Positions 46,891-59,484 of a stretch of DNA of 64,000 nt are shown here, piece by piece. The notes under the pieces are model-generated. The model saw only the letters and a list, made by a program, of their open reading frames with translations, did no database searches and was not told the DNA's origin. The stretch is from Nelumbo lutea (taxonomy: Eukaryota; Streptophyta; Magnoliopsida; Proteales; Nelumbonaceae), in contig JAKGHH010000004.1 in the NCBI GenBank assembly GCA_022828595.1, positions 78,582,270 to 78,646,269 on the forward strand, written 5' to 3'. Position 1 is the stretch's first letter. Every line of letters starts with the position of its first letter. A program made the position numbers and the translations under genes.

Positions 46891-47073
46891 TTTTGTTAAA
46901 AATTTTCAATCCCAATTTAACCAAACTAGCCTCATTGCTCTAATGTAAGTGGTTGGTACTGGGCCTGACACTTTGACATAAGTTGCTCAAACACTTCATT
47001 TTCGGCATCCTCTAGATGTCTGGGTCAAGTATAGTTCCCACAGGATCCATGAGGGTGTTTAAAGGGAACTAAG
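46891..47073. other. Unassigned region, possibly further LINE sequence
   Basis: On the minus strand there are faint LINE-like words but no convincing frame. A T run lies at about 46886-46897. Confidence 0.35.
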
Positions 47074-47461
47074 TAGGGCTGCAAACATTATCTGATTATC
47101 TGAATCCAAATTCGAATTTGATAGTAGGTTAGTCCAAATTTGATCCGTTTATAATAGAATCAAATATAAATACCCCACCTGATTCAATTCAATTTAAATA
47201 CATATGCTCTTATATGTTTAAAATTTATATTATATCTATTATTGAAGTTGATCTAAATATTGTATTTTCACTAAATTGTCAAAGGTAATATTTTGATAAT
47301 TTGAAGTCTAATTTATTTATACCATTTTATATCCAATTACAATCTGAATCCTATTCGAATCTGCTAGATATCTATGAATATGATACGATTTCAATTCGAA
47401 TCTAAACAAATCAAATTTCAATCTGCCTATATCCAATTCAATCCGATTCATTTGTAGCCTA
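47074..47461. mobile_element. Possible hAT-like MITE
   Basis: The ends TAGGGCTGCAAACATTATCT and ATTCATTTGTAGCCTA form an imperfect inverted repeat. The interior is A+T-rich with repeated TCCAATT/GAATCC words. No target duplication was found. Confidence 0.45.
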
Positions 47462-47794
47462 CCATGGAGGTCGGCCCTTTAGTTGCAATTTGTAAAGCTC
47501 ATCTTCAATACTTCACTTCTCCTTTCATTTATTTTAACTTTTGAGGCTTTGTGTAATTAATTAAAATCTTATAAGTTACTCGAAATTTAGAATGTTTTAT
47601 TCATTATCATTTCCATGACATGTAGTTGGACCCAATGATTTGTAAGGAGGCCTATGATGTGCCTTTGTGAATTGGGACATGCCCCATGGAACATCCTAAC
47701 CATGCATTGGGAATAATTCCTCATGATAAGTACGAGAAATGTTTTTAATGCACCTTGAGATGTGCATGGGGGTGTGTATAGGGTACACAATATG

Positions 47795-48361
47795 TAAGGA
47801 TGGCAATTTCTGCCCTACCTAGTGAGTAGCCACCCCTACTTGCCCTAATAGGGCTTTTTTTTTTTTTGCTTGAAGGATGGATTTTGGGATTCTACAACCC
47901 ATATAGGTACGGGTACAAAACAGTATTAGGATAAACCCAACCCTCCCTGACCCACATATTGTTGAACAGCATATAAAATTTAATATTAGATGTTGATTTT
48001 AATAATCTTTTGAATTTTATGTGAAGGATAATTGGTGATATATATGCATTTTACATGTCTTAATCAAATAATTGGAAACTTTGTTGTTTGTTTGTGTTAT
48101 TTTACTTATTTATTGCTTATATATAACAAGAAACAATGAGGAATTAGATGTGGGTTCTAAACCCAACCCACTCCTATCCTTGAATACGAGGAGGGCAGGG
48201 TCAGGGAGGGTTTGGAATTTTCATGTGTAGGGAGGATTTGGATTCTCAATATCCAAACCACTACAACTTTTAGGGTGAGTATAGATTGGGGGGGGTTATG
48301 GAGGCAGGTAGGGTCTAAATTTTACAAAACCCTCCCCAAACCCACCCCATTGCCATCCCTA
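47795..48361. mobile_element. hAT-like MITE
   Basis: This is 567 bp with ends TAAGGATGGCAATTTC and CCATTGCCATCCCTA. The flanks acaatatg and actatatg match at seven of eight bases. The interior carries GGGTTTGG/ACCCTCCC-type words near the ends. No ORF is present. Confidence 0.78.
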
Positions 48362-51300
48362 ACTATATGGGGAGCCGATTTGAACTCAGTACCAACACAC
48401 CTTAGTGGTTTATGCTAGAATTTCGTAGTTTATGTAATTCTCATGGTTTGAACAACTTGTAACTTGACACTATTGTTTTGTTGATGGCTTGATGTTGGAT
48501 AGAATTTGGTTTTTTCTTTAAAAAATAGAAAAAAAAAACTATAGCAGACTATAGCCAAATAAATATTTAGGCTCCATTTTGTTTACAATTAGAATTTGTA
48601 TGGTCTATTCCTTGCTTGTTTGATCGAGACATGAATCAAAATTGGAATTGGAATCAATTGATCGCAAGGGATGGATGGAAACGCTGATGTAATATTAGTT
48701 ATGTGTCGCAAGGGGCACTTTAGTCCTTTTTTTCTTTTTTATTTTGTATAGTCACTCTACTCTATAAATATAAGTTTTGGCACTACCAACATATGTTTTT
48801 AGCTCTCTAACATTCTCTCTTCTTCTCTCTTTCTCCTACCTATTTCTTTGGAATGAGAATGGAGACAAGTTCGACTAGCCCTAAGAACACTTCGATTGTC
48901 ACCTCTTCTTCTATTTCTTGGTAGAAACTCAATAAAATAGATTCTAGAAATTAATAAATGATTGACCGAAGCTTCCTAAGAGGTTGGCGATTATTTTTCC
49001 ACGATTCTTATTTTTTCCCTGGATTGGAACCTCCACAAACCTCTTGAACTAAACAAGGATATAAGCTAAGTTTTTTTTCTTGGTTCTTGGTATTGCTACC
49101 AAGAGCATGTTAAGGTTTTCCTTGATCGAATGGTATAAGGGGAGTTTAACCCCTCTTATGGGTTTGAAGATCCAAAACTATATGCATGTGGAACCTTTAT
49201 AGGTCATGAGTGACCTAGTTCAGCTGTCAAGGTACAATAGTAGTGTTATTGATGTCGTTTTTGGCTCATATTAACTTCAGTGAGGTCTATTAGACCTGTG
49301 AATGTGTGTAACAGCAAGTGTTGTGTTTTGGTTAATAGTGTTTTAAACCCATAAAGTGAGGGTTGAGTAGGGGTGGCAATGTTGACCCTGACCCTTTTGA
49401 TTCACCCATGCCCACGCATTTCAACAATGGGTTATATGGGTCAAGTGACCCATTAGGGTCAAGGAAAAAGGGTCAAGGTGGGTTGGGTCGAGGGTACCTG
49501 TTGGGTCAAAAGGGGTTAGGATTACTTGGGTAAAGAGAGGGTCGAGAGAGAGTTGCTGCAAGAGTTGAACTATCGAAGAAAGATCTCTAGGTTTCTCTCA
49601 GTTCTCAGTCGACCGAACTTCCACCATTGAAAATTAATTCATTATTTAAGTTTCAAATCTTTGCTCTTTGTTCCACTAGTCATTAGATCAAGTGCAAGAT
49701 TGGAAGGTGTTAGGGTTTCAATCCATTTGCAGTTATTTGTTCTGCCATTGAAGCAAGATTGTCTTCTCTGTCATTGAAACAAGTTTGTCCTCTTAGTTTC
49801 TCAGAGTTCTCAAATCTCAAGTCGCGTGTACATCAGAGTTTTGGATAGGTAAATCTTTTGGCATTACTCAACCTTCATTTATTATCTGCCTCCCATAGTC
49901 ATATTGTTCAGTAAAAAAGTTGAACATGAAACATGTCTGAAACTTGTCCCTGTTGCATATATTTTGCACCAAAAGTGCCCAAAACATATATTTACTCTCT
50001 AGTAAGATCCCCATTGGTTAGGTGGGATGATTCATGGAAAGTTGAGTCAGGGGCTCATGGGGATCTCTCTGTGTTGGACGATTGTTGGAAGAAAAAGATA
50101 AAACAGAGAAAAGAACGAAACGGCTACAAGGCTGTCGGACTAGATCAATGAATGTCTCCCTTAACTTGGTGCTTGTAATGGAGCTTCATTTATTAAACAC
50201 CGCAGATTTACAGTATAGTCTAATGCAAATCGACCCAGCAAGTATGTCTTCAGTTTGTTCTTTTATCAAATATCTAATGGCCGCTTGTCTTCTCCTTATA
50301 TCTCGTCTAGCGGTGATGGTTCTAATTAAGTTGGATTGACGTGAGCGTTCATTCCTGATAACTTCGTTTCTTTTATTTTGTTTAAGATTGACGATGACTT
50401 GTCTGAACTTAGATTCTGAGGCTGTCATGTGCCCATGCCCATTGAACATGGTCACTATTTTATCACAATCTTATCTAATATCCAGCACTGAACCCTACAC
50501 CAGTTCTGTAAATTTAAATTAAGGTCCACGACATTGACTGATTGTTAATTAAATTGGAGCAATGGAGGTCACATCTTCTACTATGCTGCACAAGTCCAAG
50601 CTCATAACAATTGTATTATTATAATTTATAGCCTCAAATCCGCCGCTCTATTCATTATGGTTTGGTAAAGAAGTTTTCAATCAACACCATGGGATGGTCT
50701 CCAATGAATAAAGAATATTGGATAGAACAGCAAAGTTTCAACAAACTTTTTGAGTTTAAACATGACTTCATTTATAAAGAATTATCTTCAGAGCTTTAAA
50801 GAATATTGATAGAACTTCTCTGTGTCATCCAAATTAAATATTTGATACTAGAAACATTCATTTGGAATCATATTCTAGTTAGCTTATTTTTGAGCCCATC
50901 ACTCTCCATTCTAGGGTGGGACACCTGAGTAGCTTACCCCAGGTTGGAACACATGGCAAGTTATATGGCCCCAAACTATGTTAGAGGTCTTGTATCTATG
51001 TAGCTATGAAAGTCCCTAGTTGTCATCAATGACCCCTGATCACAATTCACAATGTGTCTAATCTTCCAAGCTCACTCTTTTGTTTAAAATAACATTAACA
51101 TTATACACTAGAAATGCCACACTTCAACAACTTCAGCTTTTTAACTACTCTGATACTTATGGTTTATAACTTTAACCCAGCATAGACATGATAATACTTG
51201 ATCATACCCAATCTAGCTTCTAAAATAAACATTCCAAATATTTCCTCAAAATCTCTATGTTCTTTTTAATTAAATAAGATCTATTACTTTCCTTCTTGTT

Positions 51301-52229
51301 TTTCTTCTGTTAGAAATGGCAAGGCATGAGTTTTTGTTAGTATACTGTCACTAATTTAGAAAGTATTATTTAATAAAATGAACATTTTCACCAATCTACT
51401 AGACCAACCCATAGTTTCCTGATTCAGCTTCCTGCTTGTGTGGTACTAATTGGCGTTGATTCATAATGAAGGAAAATTACAAATTGGGGTAAACCATGCA
51501 CAAGCCATAATCTTTTATTTATTTTGTTTATAACTAAGGAGCAGGTTAATTACTTGCTTTTGTAAAATAGAAAAATAAGTAGGTTGGTTGACAAAAAATG
51601 GATATTTTTTGTCTGAAACTTGTCTCTATGTGCCTGTTCCACATTGCTTACTTGGTTTTAGTAGCAAATATATAAATGTTCAAGGTTACTGATAGTAATA
51701 AGGCAAAACTTTTCTAAACTTGGTGCTAAAGATATCGGGAATATGGATCTGATGACCATCTCAGTATTTACAGAACGAAAACTCAAATCAGTAATCTCTT
51801 GGTTGAAAGCAGAGTTTACCCATCTGGAATTTTGTATGCCTAGAAATTCATGTGATATTTAGCTAAAATGGTTAAGCACATGTTTCAGTTTCCTTGAAGC
51901 AACAAATTATTATTCCATCTAGAGGAACATCCTTGAATTAGCAACAAACTATTATAGGCATGAACAACGTATTGTTCCATTTCATACTCTAATACATAGC
52001 ATCTATAGGCATGGTCAAAGTATGTACTTAATTTTGCTCATGGCTAAATATAATGAATGTTATTTTTGTATTATTTATCTTATTTCTCATACACTTACAA
52101 TATGAAATATGTATTTTTTTCTCTTTGTCGTACACCTAAATTGTATGTTTGCATTTTTTTTTCTAGCTTTTGTTCAAAATGTCAGAAAGTTATACATTTT
52201 TTTCTGATTTTTTTCTGCAAAAGTTATAC

Positions 52230-52930
52230 ACTTCTTTTATAATTTTCTACTTTTTGCATTTTCTACAATTTTCTAGTATTTTTGGCATTTTCTGCTATTT
52301 GTTTTCATAATTTTTTCAATATTCTGGTATTCTATGCTATTTGTCTACAATTTTCTTGTGTTTTCTGCATTTTCTGTAATTTTCTGGTATTTTTTGCAAA
52401 TTTTTGCTATTTTTGGTATTTTCTGAAATTTCTGGTATTTTATGCAATTTCTTGATATTTTCTGCAATTTGTTTGCAAATTTATGCTATTTTCTGCATTT
52501 TTTGAAATTTCCTGGTATTTTTTGCTATTTTTCTGCAATTTTCTGGTATTTTCTGCACTTTTCTGATATTTTCTGCAATTTTTTGGTAATTTTCTGCTAA
52601 TTTCTTGTATTTTCTGTTATTTCTGAAATTTTCTTCTATTTTCTGCAACTTCCTAGTATTTTCTGCAATTTTCTTGTATTCCTGCATTTCTGTAATTTAC
52701 TGGTATTTACTGCAATTTATGATATTTTTCTGCAAATTTCTACCATTTTATGGTATTTTCTGCATTTTTTTTGCATTTTCTGTAAGTTTCTGTAATTTCT
52801 GCTATTTTCTATAATTCTCTGCTATTTTCTACTATTTTCCTGCATTTTCTACAATTCTCTATTGTTCTTTTGCAACTTTCTGCATTTTCTGCAATTTTTT
52901 CTGATTAATTTCTGCATTTTCTGGTATTAT
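52230..52930 (+). repeat. Cryptic T-rich repeat tract of about 700 bp
   Basis: Variants of TTTTCTGCAATTTTCTGGTA recur for about 700 bp with a shifting 10-12-bp phase. One strand is almost purely T with regular CTG or CTGG interruptions, so both frames of reading are low-complexity (Phe/Leu-rich one way, Lys/Asn/Glu-rich the other). It is not a gene. Confidence 0.88.
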
Positions 52931-53019
52931 GGGTATTATGGGTGGGCACGACCCATTTCTACCAAAAAGTTGTTATTTTTTGGGTATTATGGGTGGGCAC
53001 GACCCATTTCTACCATGTG
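52930..53019. repeat. Short tandem duplication with GGGTGGGCACGACCC core
   Basis: The phrase GGGTATTATGGGTGGGCACG, followed by ACCCATTTCTACC, occurs twice about 50 bp apart. It lies in the sub-terminal region of the hAT-like element, where such short repeats usually bind transposase in autonomous relatives. Confidence 0.75.
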
Positions 53020-53418
53020 GCATCGTTTAGAGGTGCTTTCATCAAAAATGTTATTTTTGCGTACATGGGTCGATCCAACCCATTTATACCACTTGACAAT
53101 CTCGAGAGAGTTGATTCTCGCAAAAATTGTTGTTTAGGGTATATAGGTCGACCCGACCCGTTTTATGTATTTATATGCGATGGTAGGTGGGTTAGTATGG
53201 GTGAGGGTGGTCATATGAATGGGTCAAGTGGGTTAATATGGGAGGGTTAGGGTTAGAGTGGGTTATGACCCTTTAACAAGCATTGATGATGGGTCGTGGT
53301 GGGTTGGTGGGTCTAGACCCTTACCCAGCCCACCCATTTGCCACCCCTAGGGTTGAGTAATTTTGTGTGTATGTGTGTGGATTAAAGGAAAAAAAATTAT
53401 TGTCTACTTAGAAGTGTT

Positions 53419-54300
53419 ATCATGACTTCTAAAGATTCTACAATTTTAGGAATCACCACTAATCAAGGTGGGATGAATAGTGGTCATAATTCCTTAGGTT
53501 TTCCAATGACCATTACTCCCTTGGATGGCAGAAATTACTTGGCATGGTCTAAGGAGATGTGATTGTATATTATAGCCAAGGGTAAAGTAGGATATATAAA
53601 TGGAAAAGTAAAGGAACCTAGGATTGGTACTGCTATATATGGTAAGTGGGACCAAGAGAATTGCATGATTATGTTATGGCTTTTGATATCTTTGTTATCA
53701 TTTGTCAACCAAAACTTCATGTGTGCCAAAACAACTAAAGAAATATGGGAACAAGCATAGGCAACATATTCGGAATAAAGGCATTATGCTAGAATTTATC
53801 AATTACAAGTAGAATCTTCAACATGTAAGTAGGGGAGAAATGAGTTTATCAACTTATTATTTTGCCCTTACTTTAGTTTGGAAAGAGTTGGATTACCATC
53901 AATTACAAGTAGAATCTCACGAGGATTTGCATTTCTATTAGGACTTAATCCAATGTATGAACCCATACGGGTATAGATTTTGGACAACAAGGACCTTCCT
54001 TCTATCAAAGAAGTATATGCATTGGTTCAATCTAAGGAAAATAAGAGATCTACTATGAATTCTCATGAGGGGGAGACTATTGATTTAACAATAAGAGGTA
54101 GCACAAGTTCAATAAGAAAAAGCAAAAAAAAAAAAAAAAAGGTAATGTACTCATTGTAAAAAATCTACACACACCTGTGAGACTTGTTTGGAGTTAAATG
54201 GGAAATCAAAATGGACAGAGAAATTAAGTAATAAATCAACACAAGAACAAAGCAATAAACCAAATCAGAATATGTGTAGAGACTTAGTATCTCATGAAAC
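53419..54300 (+). pseudogene. Gag of the second Copia element
   Basis: It starts MTSKDSTILGITTNQGGM and keeps the core ITPLDGRNYLAWSKEM, GYINGKVKEP and EIWEQA. These parallel the gag at 24268, showing that the two elements belong to one family. A CCHC knuckle (CTHCKKSTHTCETC) is at about 54150. Stop codons in the middle and an A run near 54130 break it. Confidence 0.8.
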
Positions 54301-54439
54301 TCAAAGTGGTTTTTTCACCATGAATTCTTCTCAGGATTGCCCTCTAGTTTTCATCTCAAGGAGGATATTATTAATTCCACTCCTTCAACTTCTTTTGCTT
54401 CCTCCTCATGTAACTCAACCTTTGCTTTCCATTATCTAC

Positions 54440-57400
54440 TATACCCCAAAATTCCTATGAATTATTGATTCTGATGCTTCAAACTATATGATTGGAGGTA
54501 AGCCAATCTTTTTCCAATTATACGCCTTTCTCTCTAATAGAGATAAAGTGAGGTTGGTTAACGGACCCTTATCCTCTATTATTGGTCAATGATCTATATT
54601 TTTGCATTTTGGCTTTTCTTTAACAAATATTTTACATGTCCTAAAGTTGCTTATTAACTTATTATCCATTAGTTGTATTACACATGCTTTGAATTGTTTA
54701 GTAACATTTCTTCTACATTTTTGTGCTTTTCAAGATTTGGCCTTCGGAAGGACAATTAGTAAAGAGAATATGGTCGATAGTCTCTATATGCTAGAGAAAA
54801 GTTGGTATTGTGGTCTCAAAGTCTTTGAGCCAATCAAGTTACTTTGCGGCACCATTGTTTAAACTATATGTCTTCTAAGTCTTTGAAGTAGTTATTTCCA
54901 AAATTATTCAAGTCTGTGTTAGTTAATGATTTTTAGAGTTAAGTGTGCCAACTAAGTAAGCATTGTATAACTTCATTTCCTTTACATGATAAATGATCAA
55001 ATTTTTATTTTTATATTGTGTATTCTGATGTTTGAGGCTCTGTTAATATTTCAACTAAGAATGTATACAAATATTTCTTCTCTTTATTGATGACTTCTTT
55101 CGATACACTTGAGTTTATCCTATTCATTCACAAGAATTCCCTAAACTTGTAAGAGATTTTCAACAAATGGTCTACATCCAATTCTATACAGATATTAAAG
55201 CTTTTCAATCAAACGATGCAAAGGAATACTTTCATGGTGACCTCACAGAATTTTTTGCATCATATGACTCCCTTTACTAGAGCTCTTGTGCCAAAACCTC
55301 TCAACAAAATGGTGTCATAGAGAGAAAACAATTTCCATCTTCTAGAAATTGCTCAGGGGTTGTTTTAACAGATGAATGTTGCCTATGCTGTCAATCGAAT
55401 ACCATCTTAGTTTTTGGAATATAAGTCTCTTCATAATCTCTTCTTTCCTAAGGCCCCAATGTTTCCTATACCTATGTGTGCCTTTTATTGTTAGTGCTTC
55501 TTTCATGACCTATCTCCTTATGGTAAGCTTGATCCCAAGAATATTGTTTATGTTTTCCTTGGTTATCCTCTTTCTTAGAAGGGATATCATTGGTTTGACC
55601 CCATTTAAAAAATATTATGTCTCTATGAATGTCACTTTCTTTGAAAATGTTCCTTATTTTTTTGTTTCTCCTCAGGTATCAAGTGAGGATAAAAAAATAA
55701 ATAAATACAAGTTTTATTGCCTTTTCCTCCCGACATTCCTACATTTCAAGTCTTCTATAAATAACATTATATAAGCCAAGGTCAATAAAGTTTAACAGTT
55801 ATAGAGCAACTTAAAGCTATGTAACCAGTGCCATCGAACTCTTAGGGTTGGATCCCTCACCACATCCAAGGCCATTATTCTAATTGATATCCCTGAAGCT
55901 ATTGATATTAAAACTTCAAATTGTGATATGAACTTATTAGAAAAAGAAGGGTGTCAGATCATGCACCACACACCACCTTATAACTCATTTTTAATCCAAT
56001 GAGAATATCTCATCCTTATTTCGTATTTTAATGTCTACCATTGATAGTATTCCCCTCCCTCATAGTGTTGTAGAGACTATTTGTTCTTGAGTAGACAGAT
56101 GCAATGAAGAGATCGACACCTTACACAAAAATGGCACGTGGGAGTTGGTAGATATTCCTAAGGGAAAAGAGCCTATGAGATGCAAATGGGTGTTCTCTTT
56201 GAAATATAAGACATATGGCATAGGGGAGAGATATAATGCTCGATTAGTAGCAAAAGCTTTTACATAAGTATATGGAGTTCACTATGCAAAGACCTTTGTT
56301 CTAGTGGAAAAGATGAATTCTATTCACGTTCTTCTTTCTTTAGTAATAAATATAGACTATAAAATCTATAAATTAGACATTAAAAATTTCTTATTGAATG
56401 GTGATTTGGAGGAGGAAATGTAAATGTACATGATTCAACATATTGATTTTATGTAAGAGCAAAGAATAAAAAGTTTACAAATTGAAAAAATCATTATATG
56501 GTCTAAAGCAATCTCCAAGGGCTTGGTTTAGCATATTCCACTAGGCATTTCAATAAATGGGTTTTAAGTAGTGTCAAACTAATCACACACTCTTTGTAAA
56601 AAAAAAAAAAAGGAAGAAGGAAGAACGACGGCCTTGATTGCTTATGTGTATGATATTGTTATCATTGTGACTAGGTCTTAGAGATATAAAGGTTAAAGAA
56701 GTTCTTGGCTACACAATTTGAGGTGAAAGATCTAGGGCCATTACATTACTTCCTTGAGATTGAAGTTATCCACTCTCAACATAGTATCTTCATCTCTTAA
56801 AGGAAGTACACTCTATATCAACAGGAAAACCAACTAACACTCCTATAGATGTGAATCATAAACTCAGGGACAACAATGATGAGCCCATAAACGTTTCAAA
56901 ACAGTACCATAGGCTTATGGGTAAACTCCTTTAATTATCTACGACTAGGCCTGACATTCTAACATTGCATATGCTAGTCAGTCATGCATGCACCCTAGGC
57001 AACACACCTAGGGGCAGCAAATATGGTTCTCAGATACGTAAAGAAATTCCTAGGAATAAGTCTCCTCTTTAAGAAGCATAGACATATGAGAGTTGAGATT
57101 TACATTAATGCTAATTGGGCCAACCGAAGCATAGACATATGAGAGTTGAGATTTACATTAATGCTAATTGGGCCAACCGTGGATGATAGAAAATTCAGCA
57201 GTTTATAAAAGAAAATCTGATCTAGTATAAAAGCATAATACATGGCCATGTTTGATGAAATTACTAAATTAGTGTTGATATAAAATCTATTGGGTAAATT
57301 GGGCTGCTTTTCCTTTGATAAGCATAAAGTTGCTATCAACATTACAACCAACCCATTTCGATAATAAAACATATTGGATTAGACAAACATTTCATCAAGT

Positions 57401-57480
57401 GTAGATAAAAAATAAATCTATTAGGTGAATTAAGCTTTAGACACACATTTCATCAAGAATACATCGACTATAAAAAACAA
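54440..57480 (+). pseudogene. Pol remnant of the second Copia element
   Basis: A protease trace (IIDSDASNYMIGG, where active copies have DSGA) lies at about 54460. A weak integrase region lies at 54720-55750. The RT reads [48 protein letters not shown] and a degenerate YVYDIVII (about 56645). RNase H traces follow. Stops and frameshifts are frequent throughout. Confidence 0.75.
57073..57178. repeat. Perfect 53-bp tandem duplication
   Basis: Units 57073-57125 and 57126-57178 are identical. They lie in the RNase H remnant of the second Copia element. Identity in an otherwise decayed element points to a recent local event. Confidence 0.93.
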
Positions 57481-57900
57481 CTTACCGGCGGAGTGATGTA
57501 ATATTAGAATTGAAATAGACCACTTCCAATTTTGTCCAATCAGAAAGTTAGAATTGGAATAGACCATTCGTGGTCTACAATTGAAACAGAGGCTAAGCTT
57601 TTTCGAGTGGGAAATGAATGAAAAGCAGGTTCAATCACCATTTGATTGCTAAAAGTACCTTTCTTTTTCATCCTGATGGTAGAAGTTTTATAGGGAAGCA
57701 AGCTTCCAGACCTAAAACACCATTTGCAACCATTTGTTTGATTTGATATATAGAAGTAGAAAATTAAAAAAATAAAAAAGTATTACACAGACTGATAGAC
57801 ATTATACCAAACAAACCTTACAATTACTGACTTGTGCGGCTGTTTTTTTCACAATTTTATACAGGAAATATCATATGAAAACAGGAAAATCAAACGGCCA

Positions 57901-58368
57901 CTACTGCGCCACGGTAGCTGGTTCTGCCTGATTCCCCCCTTCGCTGAATACTTTGGCGATTCTCTCGGTTGGGACCAACGGTATATACGCAGACACGGTG
58001 TACCCCCTCTCCGCCGAATAACATACGGCCTGATTGTACTTCTCCGAGCAGTACGCTGCCGTCGGTAACACAACCTGGGCAATCTGAGGAAACAGTGGAA
58101 GCTGGTTCAGCGATTTCCATGTCGATACAGCGTAGCGTTCGGCCACCGGCTCGTATTTTGCGTATAGATCCTTGGCGGTGGGCTCGCACTTGGTGTACAC
58201 CGATTTCGCTATTCCGGTGGCAGTCTCCACCACGCCAGAGCGCTGCACCTCCGAAGCCACGGCTCGAGCCACCTCCGGAGCTTTCTGAGCAGCCGAGAAG
58301 GCTTCGCTTGCTGCCCCTTTCACGACCGATGGCAAGTGGCGTTCAAGCTCGCTAACAGAGTCGTCCAC
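57901..58368 (-). CDS. REF/SRPP gene exon 3
   Basis: This is 155 codons and TAG. It starts [13 protein letters not shown] after acceptor TTGCAG and ends EPATVAQ. Confidence 0.92.
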   Translation of the reverse strand: MDDSVSELERHLPSVVKGAASEAFSAAQKAPEVARAVASEVQRSGVVETATGIAKSVYTKCEPTAKDLYAKYEPVAERYAVSTWKSLNQLPLFPQIAQVVLPTAAYCSEKYNQAVCYSAERGYTVSAYIPLVPTERIAKVFSEGGNQAEPATVAQ

Positions 58369-59294
58369 CTGCAAGCACGAGAATGCGGAAGCGGAACGAG
58401 TCAGTCACAGAGAGCCCATTAGCCCAAGGCCCGAAACACGCGCAATTTCTCGAACTACGGACATGGCGCCGTAGTTCGATAGAATCTCATTCTTGTGTAT
58501 CAGATGTCAGAACTCCGAAGAGCTTAGTTCATTCGAAACGTTTCAAGCTCCAAAAAAATGCATGCCTAAGCTTATATATCAGACGGAGTAGAGAGCAAAA
58601 GATTCAAAGAATGAAGTTCGGAGTTGGCTTGAGAAAATAGATCAGGAGGGTTCTTACCTTGCGGTCGACGAACTTGAGAAATTCGAAGGGGACGTCATGG
58701 AATTTCTCGTATACAGGGCCAACCACGGTCTTAACGGTACCTTCGACGCTTTGCACGCCGGGTTTCAGAGGACCGGAGTTCTCCTTCGCGTAGTTGTACA
58801 GGCTCGAGAAGTACAGTGCGGCCTGGATTACCGCAACTTGGACGAACTCCAGATACTTGAGGTCCTTTTCATGATTTTCGGCCTAAATTCAAACAGGTCC
58901 AGGAAACAACTCCCATCAATAAGAACCCTAAAAAGTTTCAAAAGCCCTAGAGAAAACAAAATTGATCCAGAAACAGAATAAAACAGTTGCCACGATCACC
59001 ACAAAGTATGATAACAAAAATTACGCTACGCTCCTTTTCAAAGAAACAAACAAAACTATTATGAAGAAATTACGAGTATCAAATGTCTTTCGATCTTCAC
59101 AAAATAAGGTTAGATCTTTCATTCTGAGAAATATCATGAACAGAATGGGGTAAGGGGCAAGAAAACAGTTGGATCCACATCCACAGGTTGGATCATAGAA
59201 AAGAAAGAGAAAAAAGAAAGCCTCAAATCGAACACTAAAAAAAAAAACCCTTTCTTACCATTTCCGGCTGCTGTCTTACATCCTCTCCCGCCAT
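57901..59294 (-). CDS. REF/SRPP family protein (rubber elongation factor / lipid-droplet-associated)
   Basis: Three exons on the minus strand, 59294-59259 (12 codons, [12 protein letters not shown]), 58882-58658 (75 codons) and 58368-57901 (155 codons plus TAG), encode 242 residues. The borders are GTAAGA/TTTAG and GTAAGA/TGCAG, phase 0. The family coats lipid droplets (LDAP proteins) and, in latex plants, rubber particles; members help droplet stability and stress tolerance. The signature segments are [59 protein letters not shown], a long Ala/Val-rich amphipathic stretch, and [20 protein letters not shown]. There is no signal peptide or transmembrane helix, as expected. The length fits the family (about 200-250). 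Nothing suggests rubber synthesis specifically, so I leave the symbol blank. No damage is seen. Confidence 0.92.
58658..58882 (-). CDS. REF/SRPP gene exon 2
   Basis: This is 75 codons, [15 protein letters not shown] through FLKFVDRK, with acceptor ATTTAG and donor GTAAGA, phase 0. It holds the most conserved part of the domain. Confidence 0.92.
59259..59294 (-). CDS. REF/SRPP gene exon 1
   Basis: This is 12 codons, [12 protein letters not shown], with donor GTAAGA after ATG. The ATG is the first in a leader of about 160 nt and opens the only frame that joins exon 2. Confidence 0.88.
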
Positions 59295-59476
59295 TTTATC
59301 TCACTGGTTCAATTCAACAAGCTATCGACACCGTTTATGTTTCAAACCCTTTGCCGAAACGACTGATCAAAGAATAAATAAACCCACGAAGAAACGCAAC
59401 CCTTCTTCACAAATCGAAGATTCGAACAGAGAATTTCAGGAGGCCGTGTGGAAGAAGAATCAGTTGAACCGAGTCG

Positions 59477-59484
59477 TTTTATAC
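59477..59484 (-). promoter_or_regulatory. TATA box of the REF/SRPP gene
   Basis: GTATAAAA on the minus strand, 183 bp upstream of the ATG, would give a leader of roughly 150 nt. Confidence 0.6.

Larger units (their letters stand above)
49368..53349. mobile_element. hAT-like element of 3,982 bp inside the Copia element
   Basis: The ends are TAGGGGTGGCAATG and TTTGCCACCCCTA. The flanks are a perfect 8-bp duplication, gggttgag (49360-49367 and 53350-53357). Sub-terminal regions are rich in TTGACCC/GGGTCAA words. The interior has no recognisable hAT transposase, only short frames, and a 700-bp T-rich repeat tract near the right end. The length is that of an autonomous element, but the coding content is not recognised, so it is probably non-autonomous or heavily decayed. 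Confidence 0.85.
48685..57507 (+). mobile_element. Second, decayed Copia element with a hAT-like insertion
   Basis: A 5' LTR starts TGATGTAATATTAG at 48685 and contains a CTATAAATA box and GGCACTACCAACATATG, clearly related to the LTR of the Copia element at 23278. Its 3' border is near 48860 but not exact. The internal part holds gag, protease, RT and RNase H remnants in plus orientation. The 3' LTR is reduced to the 14 bp TGATGTAATATTAG at 57494-57507, so its outer part was lost. A 3,982-bp hAT-like element (49368-53349) sits between LTR and gag. Many stops are present. Confidence 0.82.

Noticed and set aside
49933..50339. Possible transposase frames inside the large hAT-like element.
   Set aside because: They are short, overlapping frames without a BED finger, hATC domain or any recognisable motif.
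52481..52814. Lys/Asn/Glu-rich and Phe-rich frames on the two strands, possible coiled-coil or membrane proteins.
   Set aside because: They are low-complexity translations of the T-rich repeat tract. There is no domain or codon bias.
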